Shown in pieces: positions 59,144 through 64,000 of a DNA stretch of 64,000 nt. The DNA is taken from positions 62,001 to 126,000 of the forward strand of contig OZ242303.1 in NCBI GenBank assembly GCA_965207945.1, read 5' to 3'. The translations under genes and the position numbers were made by a program. Source of the stretch: JAAOII01 sp965207945 (GTDB lineage Bacteria; Pseudomonadota; Gammaproteobacteria; CBDBNL01; JAAOII01). The notes beneath the pieces were generated by a model. The model did not search any database. It was not told the origin of the DNA and was given only the letters and a program-made list of their open reading frames with translations. Numbering within the stretch: the first letter of the stretch is position 1; every line of letters starts with the position of its first letter.

Positions 59144-61876
59144 ATGCGAGCCGGGGGGATTAAAACAAAGGGGATTAAAACAAAGGGGGATAAAACAGAG
59201 ATGATTAAAACAGGGGGGATTAAAATAAAGGGGGCTATTATAGCTGCCTTGTTGCTGGCAGCGCTGTTTAGCGGCTGCAGTTCCAGTGTCAACTCAAACA
59301 GTAGCGATCCGCCACAGAACCCAGAGCAGAGTCGCGGGGAAGGCAGGGAAGAACTGGGAGCAGAATCTGGAGCAGTGGAACAACCAAATTCAAGAGGAGC
59401 GATAAACAATGAATATAGTCCGGGCAATGGGCGTCTTATTGTTAAGTTGGAGATACTTGATAACTTAATTAGTTATGAGTCGGTATCGTTTGTGCGAGTA
59501 GATATAACTCCTCAGAGCATAGATGCTGTGCAGGGCATTGATGCCTCGCTTAGCATTGATGTTGCGCTTCGCGTGGGGGATGAGAGTGCCCGTCTGGATT
59601 TCGGCTATGTCGCTTTTGGACGCTACCTCCTTAATGGGACAATCTATCATGGCAACGGCAACGCTCTTGCTTATAGTGAATTGCTTATTGATGTTGGTTT
59701 GGAGGACGACCCCCAGATGGACAACATCCAAATCGGCGTCGCCCAAACGGGAGAAACAGAAATACCAATAGAATATATTCGCCCGAATACTGATGCAACA
59801 GATCCCGCTTTAGCAGAGTATACAGCCACGCTCGTTTTTGACTCATCTTCTGCTTTGTTTCGTTTTGCAACTCTGCCACTTATTTTCACTGATGATGATA
59901 ATGATGGACTACTGGATGTTTGGCATCCCGCCTACCTTGCAGCAATTGATGGCGACTTAGATGACAGTTATGAATTGACGGCAGATTTGGATTTATCCTC
60001 CTGGGGCAACTGGCAGCCACTGGGTGATGATGCACAGCCCTTTAGAGGAATTCTTATCGGCAATGGTCATCGTATCAGCGGTCTCTCCAGTAAGGGGTAT
60101 AGCAGCGCTGGCTTATTCGGTGTTGTGGAAGGAGCGAGCATAACAGACCTGATAGTTGAGGCGAGGCATATTAATGCATCGGGCGGGTATTTAAATGAAA
60201 TTTTAAACAATGCTAGTTTTGCGGGAGCTGTTGCGGGGCTTGCTCGTTCCAGCACTTTTGCGAACATCACAGTTGTGATGAGTTCTTATGACGATGAATC
60301 GCCCTACATAACCGCATTTTCTCAGGATGGTGTATCTCATGCCGGCGGTTTAGTTGGTCGTGCCAGCAATAGCACCATAGCCAATACAACGATTGCGGCA
60401 AGCGGCATAATATCAGTTACCTCTTGGGGGGATAACTTTTATTTAGAATCTTATGCTGGTGGACTTGCGGGGTTGGTTGATGAGGGCAGTAGAATTATGA
60501 ATATTACGGTTACCGGGGAAGTTGATGTGCTAGCAAATGGTATAAGTGAAGCATCACCAGGCGACCGTATCTCAGGCGGCTTAATAGGGGTGATAGATGA
60601 AAGCCAAATTAGCGCAGCAAGGGTTATGATTAGCGGAAATATAAAAACTGATAATGGTGAATATTTATCATCTGGTGGTGGAATGGGTTCTTGTGGCAGT
60701 TCTTCTATTACTGACGTGAATATTGTTATTGTCGGAAATATACTGGCGGATAATTTTGTATCTGGTGATACCTTAGCTTCTGGCGGAGCTATTGGCGGGA
60801 TTAGCAGTTGCACCATAACCGATATAAAGGTAGAAATATTTGGTTCAATAAGAACTATCACTGATTATTATGCTTATGCCTTTTCTGGGGGGCTATATGG
60901 ATACATTGTTGATGGTTCTCAAATTAGTAATATCAAGGTTACAGTTCATGGTGATGTATTTTCTTCTGGAGGGGAATGCGCTTCCGGGGGGATGGGGGGA
61001 TACCAGGGTAGCAATATCAATATGAATAATTTGTCCGCAACTATTTATGGCGATATAATTGCTGGGGAGTTTATAGAGAACGATATTATTATTGCCTGTA
61101 ATGGTGGGGGGATGCTTGGTGAATCACGAGGAGGCGTTATTAATAGTTCGTCCGCCATAGTTAAAGGAGATGTTCTATCTTATTCTAACGGGGATTCTGC
61201 TGAGGCAGGAGGAATGGTGGGACGCAATACAGCCCCATTGGAGATTATGAACTCTTATGCATTGATTACTGGAGATTTAGTTGCTACTTCATTTCTTGCA
61301 TCTTCTTATGCTGGTGGTTTTATTAGCAGCTCTTATAGTCGGACTGGTATAACGAGGAATAATCTTCTTTTTAATAGGGATTCTATAGTAACGGTAGGCA
61401 ATTCTTATGTTCATATTTTAGGCAATATAACCTTGCGCAGTATTTTGCCTGAGGATGACGCTGTCTCTTCTGGCGGCAATTTCATTGGCAGAGGACGGCT
61501 AAGCAGTTTTACTAATACTTATGTTTTTGTTGGCGGCACTATATCAGCCATTCGCGATTCCTTGCCAGCTATCTTTGGCGGTTCTTGGGGGACGATAGGA
61601 GGGGTTGCAGTTGACTCTTACAATATCACGCTAACCTCATCCCATTATAGGGGCGAGAGGGAGCTAAGCGAGGATGACTTTAATAGCGCTGATGCTGCTG
61701 GAGATGAAATTGCTGCGGCACGTAGTGATTTGCAACTGCGTTGTCCGCAAGCGGCAGGACAAAATTGCGGCGGAGATATAACTCCAGGCAATCCGCAAAC
61801 TTATGTCGGTTGGGATGAAAAGATATGGGATTTTGGCACGGTAGACGATCTGCCCAGATTAAGAATTTTTCAATAA
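59144..61876 (+). CDS. GLUG-like beta-helix lipoprotein, array paralogue 5
   Basis: 910 residues. The signal n-region has five or six GGIKT/KGIKT pentads, then IIAALLLAALFSGCSSS, whose core matches paralogue 1 rather than 2-4. The linker is shared with paralogue 4. An acidic spacer (QMDNIQIGVAQTGETE) is retained, then DDDNDGLLDVWHPAYLAAI, YELTADLDLSSWGN, GLUG-type repeats and the CPQAAGQNCGG / DEKIWDFG module. The mosaic of features from both ends of the array argues for gene conversion. The upstream gap is 38 bp because attaatatattgaatta is duplicated there. Confidence 0.85.
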   Translation: MRAGGIKTKGIKTKGDKTEMIKTGGIKIKGAIIAALLLAALFSGCSSSVNSNSSDPPQNPEQSRGEGREELGAESGAVEQPNSRGAINNEYSPGNGRLIVKLEILDNLISYESVSFVRVDITPQSIDAVQGIDASLSIDVALRVGDESARLDFGYVAFGRYLLNGTIYHGNGNALAYSELLIDVGLEDDPQMDNIQIGVAQTGETEIPIEYIRPNTDATDPALAEYTATLVFDSSSALFRFATLPLIFTDDDNDGLLDVWHPAYLAAIDGDLDDSYELTADLDLSSWGNWQPLGDDAQPFRGILIGNGHRISGLSSKGYSSAGLFGVVEGASITDLIVEARHINASGGYLNEILNNASFAGAVAGLARSSTFANITVVMSSYDDESPYITAFSQDGVSHAGGLVGRASNSTIANTTIAASGIISVTSWGDNFYLESYAGGLAGLVDEGSRIMNITVTGEVDVLANGISEASPGDRISGGLIGVIDESQISAARVMISGNIKTDNGEYLSSGGGMGSCGSSSITDVNIVIVGNILADNFVSGDTLASGGAIGGISSCTITDIKVEIFGSIRTITDYYAYAFSGGLYGYIVDGSQISNIKVTVHGDVFSSGGECASGGMGGYQGSNINMNNLSATIYGDIIAGEFIENDIIIACNGGGMLGESRGGVINSSSAIVKGDVLSYSNGDSAEAGGMVGRNTAPLEIMNSYALITGDLVATSFLASSYAGGFISSSYSRTGITRNNLLFNRDSIVTVGNSYVHILGNITLRSILPEDDAVSSGGNFIGRGRLSSFTNTYVFVGGTISAIRDSLPAIFGGSWGTIGGVAVDSYNITLTSSHYRGERELSEDDFNSADAAGDEIAAARSDLQLRCPQAAGQNCGGDITPGNPQTYVGWDEKIWDFGTVDDLPRLRIFQ

Positions 61877-61921
61877 TATTGATATTATTGTATTAATATA
61901 ATCAATGGAGAGGATTAATTT

Positions 61922-64000
61922 ATGAAGTGGGGGCTTCTTATATCTGCGCTATTATTGGCTATGGCTACGACTAGCTGTAACAGAACTGAATATGTGAATG
62001 ATAGACAATTAGAGAATGAGCAAGGCATAGAACAACCGGTAGAAGAACAACCGGTAGAAGAACAACCGGGAGAAGAACAACCACCGAAGGAAGAAAAACC
62101 ACCGAAGGAAGAAAAACCACCGAAGGAAAAACCACCGAAGGAAGAAAAACCACCGAAGGAAGAAAAACCACCAAAGGAAAAACCACCAAAGGAAAAACAA
62201 CCGAAGGAAAAACAACCGAAGGAAGAACCACCGAAAGAAAAAAAACCGAAGGAAAAACCACCGAAAGAAAAAAAACCGAAAGATAAATGCCTGGATGTGG
62301 GAACAACAGATAAAGATAAAAATTTAAATAGCACATTAATTGATGGCGATGGAAACGGCTTATTGGATATTTGGAATCATCTGCAGCTTGCTGCAGTTTC
62401 CCATAATCTTACTGGTAATTATGAGTTGAAAAATCATATATCTTTATCGTCTTGCGCCAACGCTAACTGGCAGCCGTTAGGTAATGACACTATTCCATTT
62501 AGTGGTGTCCTTGTTGGCAACGACTATGGCATAAGCAACTTAGTTAGCAAGGGCTATCGCAGCGGTGGATTATTTGGAGTTATACAAGATGCGACAATAA
62601 GTAATCTCATAATTGATGTAAAGCATATTAACTCAACCCAATATTCTGGCTCTCTTACGGGGTTGGCTAATTCTGGTGTGCTTGAGAATATTACAGTTCG
62701 CCTGCTTTCTTCCACAGATGAGATGCCTCATATAACGGCGGTTGCTTCATCTGGCGTGGCGAATGCTGGTGGTTTAATTGGCGGAGCTAACAATATCATC
62801 ATCAATAACGCAACAATTATAGCGGCAGATAGCACAATCTCTGCTTATGCTATTGATAATAACACATCAAAAGAAGCGTATGCTGGCGGATTGGTGGGGA
62901 TGCTTAACCGCGGCACTGTAACCAATACCGCGGTCATGGGTGAAGTTAATGTACTGGCGTACGCGTTAGAGTATTCAGTTTCTAAAGCCCATGCTGGTGG
63001 TTTAGTAGGAGACGTAAGAAGAAGCAAGTTAATAGATACCCGAATTGAGATTAGTGGAGATGTAATAAGTAGTAGCAAAGATTTAGTGTCGTCTGGCGGG
63101 GTGGTGGGAAATTGTTTTCATTCCCCCTTTGATGGCATGGATATAATTTTCAAAGGGAGTGTATTAGTAGTGGAGCAGAAATATTCTAATATAGCTGCTG
63201 CGGGTGGAGTGATTGGCTCTAACTCTTTTTGTAATGTCCATAATGTTATAGCAAAAATATTTGCTCCAATAACCTCTATTGGCAGCGCGGAAGTTCAGAC
63301 GACTTCAGGCGGCTTATTTGGATATGGTCAGTATGATGGCAATGCAGTCAATAATGTTAGCATCACGGTTCATGGCAATATAACTTCGTTTGGCGAACAT
63401 AACTATAACTTGGCAGGTGGCATAGTTGGTTACAATCACTACAAAGGTCTTATGACAAATGTACATGCAGTGATTAATGGCGACATTGTTGCAGGAAGAC
63501 CTGGCGTTAATAATTCCTCTTTTAGCTCTGAAGCTGGCGGCGCTATTGGAGGGAAGATAGAGGGCACCCTGAGCGATGTCCGTATGGTAGTTAATGGCGA
63601 TATAATTGCTTTCGGAAATAGAAATATTTCTCACGGAGGAGGTTTTTTTGGTAGAAGTCATTACAGCGGAGCAATCTTTAATTCTTCTATAATAATTAAT
63701 GGCAATCTTTTAGTTGATTCTTCATTCAGTCCTGCCTATGTAGGCGCCTTTAGCGGCTCTTTGGATAGAGATGACTTAATAGTCCGCAATTCTTATGTTC
63801 AAATTTTAGGAGATATTAAATTGCAGACGGACTCTCCAGTAATTTCTAACCCCTCTTATGGAGGTACTTTTATTGGCAGAACTAAGAGCGCTAATTTTAC
63901 CAATTCTTATGTTTTTGTAGGGGGTATAATCTCGGCAATTCAGGGCTCTGTTCCAGCGAGGTTTGGTGGAGCGTGGGGTTTTGTAGAACCGCTGGATTAC
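61922..64000 (+). CDS. GLUG-like beta-helix lipoprotein, array paralogue 6 (3' end outside window)
   Basis: 693 codons are open to the window edge. GGAGAGGATTAATTT precedes the ATG as in the other array genes. Lipoprotein signal LLISALLLAMATTSCNRTE, without pentad repeats. Residues about 38-122 are a Pro/Lys/Glu stalk of PVEEQ and PPKEEK units. It lacks the beta-rich RLDFGYVAFGRY domain of the other paralogues and goes straight to the calcium-loop motif DGDGNGLLDIWNHLQLAAV, then NWQPLGNDTIPFSGVLVGN and GLUG-type repeats (YAGGLVGMLNRGTVTNTAVMG and similar). So it is a distinct architecture: the beta-domain replaced by a rigid stalk. The shared C-terminal module lies beyond the edge. Confidence 0.82.
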   Translation, partial: MKWGLLISALLLAMATTSCNRTEYVNDRQLENEQGIEQPVEEQPVEEQPGEEQPPKEEKPPKEEKPPKEKPPKEEKPPKEEKPPKEKPPKEKQPKEKQPKEEPPKEKKPKEKPPKEKKPKDKCLDVGTTDKDKNLNSTLIDGDGNGLLDIWNHLQLAAVSHNLTGNYELKNHISLSSCANANWQPLGNDTIPFSGVLVGNDYGISNLVSKGYRSGGLFGVIQDATISNLIIDVKHINSTQYSGSLTGLANSGVLENITVRLLSSTDEMPHITAVASSGVANAGGLIGGANNIIINNATIIAADSTISAYAIDNNTSKEAYAGGLVGMLNRGTVTNTAVMGEVNVLAYALEYSVSKAHAGGLVGDVRRSKLIDTRIEISGDVISSSKDLVSSGGVVGNCFHSPFDGMDIIFKGSVLVVEQKYSNIAAAGGVIGSNSFCNVHNVIAKIFAPITSIGSAEVQTTSGGLFGYGQYDGNAVNNVSITVHGNITSFGEHNYNLAGGIVGYNHYKGLMTNVHAVINGDIVAGRPGVNNSSFSSEAGGAIGGKIEGTLSDVRMVVNGDIIAFGNRNISHGGGFFGRSHYSGAIFNSSIIINGNLLVDSSFSPAYVGAFSGSLDRDDLIVRNSYVQILGDIKLQTDSPVISNPSYGGTFIGRTKSANFTNSYVFVGGIISAIQGSVPARFGGAWGFVEPLDY
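62035..62285. repeat. 15/18-bp repeats coding for a Pro-Lys-Glu stalk
   Basis: Three ccggtagaagaacaa-type units (PVEEQ) are followed by about a dozen PPKEEK, PPKEK and PKEK units. Mixed 15- and 18-bp periods keep the frame. Such PK/PE stalks are usual in cell-wall-spanning or surface-extending proteins such as TonB. Confidence 0.9.

Noticed and set aside
61915..62334. Minus-strand open frames of repeated Phe/Ser/Gly/Val opposite the Pro-Lys-Glu stalk
   Set aside because: Pure shadow of the PPKEEK codon repeats; no independent start signals.
40812..64000. Regular repeats in the lipoprotein genes as CRISPR or transposon repeats
   Set aside because: The periodicity is at the protein level (GLUG-type units of about 30 residues) inside continuous reading frames.

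Overview
The window looks like chromosome from a low-to-moderate GC gammaproteobacterium. The evidence is gene order: pdxA-ksgA-apaG-apaH, pheA-tyrA/aroA-cmk-rpsA-lapA (the Pseudomonas-type order with a TyrA-AroA fusion), petABC, and an rpoD with full sigma-70 architecture. I cannot name the genus. Several housekeeping proteins carry low-complexity additions: a Lys/Ala/Ser-rich RpoD N-terminus, an acidic RpsA tail, a 15-residue tandem repeat in PurL, and Ser/Pro-rich inserts in PdxA and KsgA. Short tandem repeats are common throughout. Neither tRNA gene encodes its CCA end.

Layout. 1-3.5 kb (minus): guaB, a cytoplasmic-looking L,D-transpeptidase domain protein, an ElyC-like DUF218 protein and the start of tsaC. 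3.6-6.4 kb (plus): rpoD and a tRNA with anticodon CAU, probably Ile2. 6.5-10.7 kb (minus): purL. 10.7-16.2 kb (plus): an accessory cassette that looks like a minimal Dnd/phosphorothioation-type defence operon (unknown 101-aa protein, GIY-YIG nuclease, DndB-like DGQHR protein, DndC-like sulfur-transfer enzyme, DUF262/DUF1524 GmrSD/SspE-like protein). DndA, DndD and DndE are absent. 16.4-21.8 kb: argC, then sulfotransferase-pdxA-ksgA-apaG-apaH on the minus strand and tRNA-Leu(CAA). 22-26.3 kb: a manganese/zinc-type ABC importer (solute-binding protein, ATPase, two permeases) with a convergent mntR. The importer mRNA has a three-hairpin leader that places the Shine-Dalgarno sequence in a loop and the start codon in a stem. 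26.3-37.4 kb (minus): a TPR lipoprotein, lapA, rpsA, cmk, tyrA-aroA, pheA and the bc1 complex genes petC, petB, petA. 37.5-39.7 kb (plus): a HisD-family dehydrogenase of the sulfopropanediol (HpsN) type and an SDR dehydrogenase.

39.8-64 kb (plus, running off the end): nine consecutive large lipoprotein genes. They share a lipobox, a calcium-loop-like Asp-rich motif, GLUG-type beta-helix repeats and mostly a common C-terminal module. From 45.5 kb onward they are clear tandem paralogues, mostly separated by the same roughly 25-bp intergenic cassette carrying the ribosome-binding site. One strong extended -10 promoter lies ahead of the second gene, and I see no terminator inside the array. The genes differ by in-frame expansion and loss of short repeats, as expected of a surface-exposed, recombining family.

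The two strongest candidates for something undescribed are the DndB/DndC/GIY-YIG/DUF262 cassette and the tandem lipoprotein array. The leader RNA of the metal importer is third.
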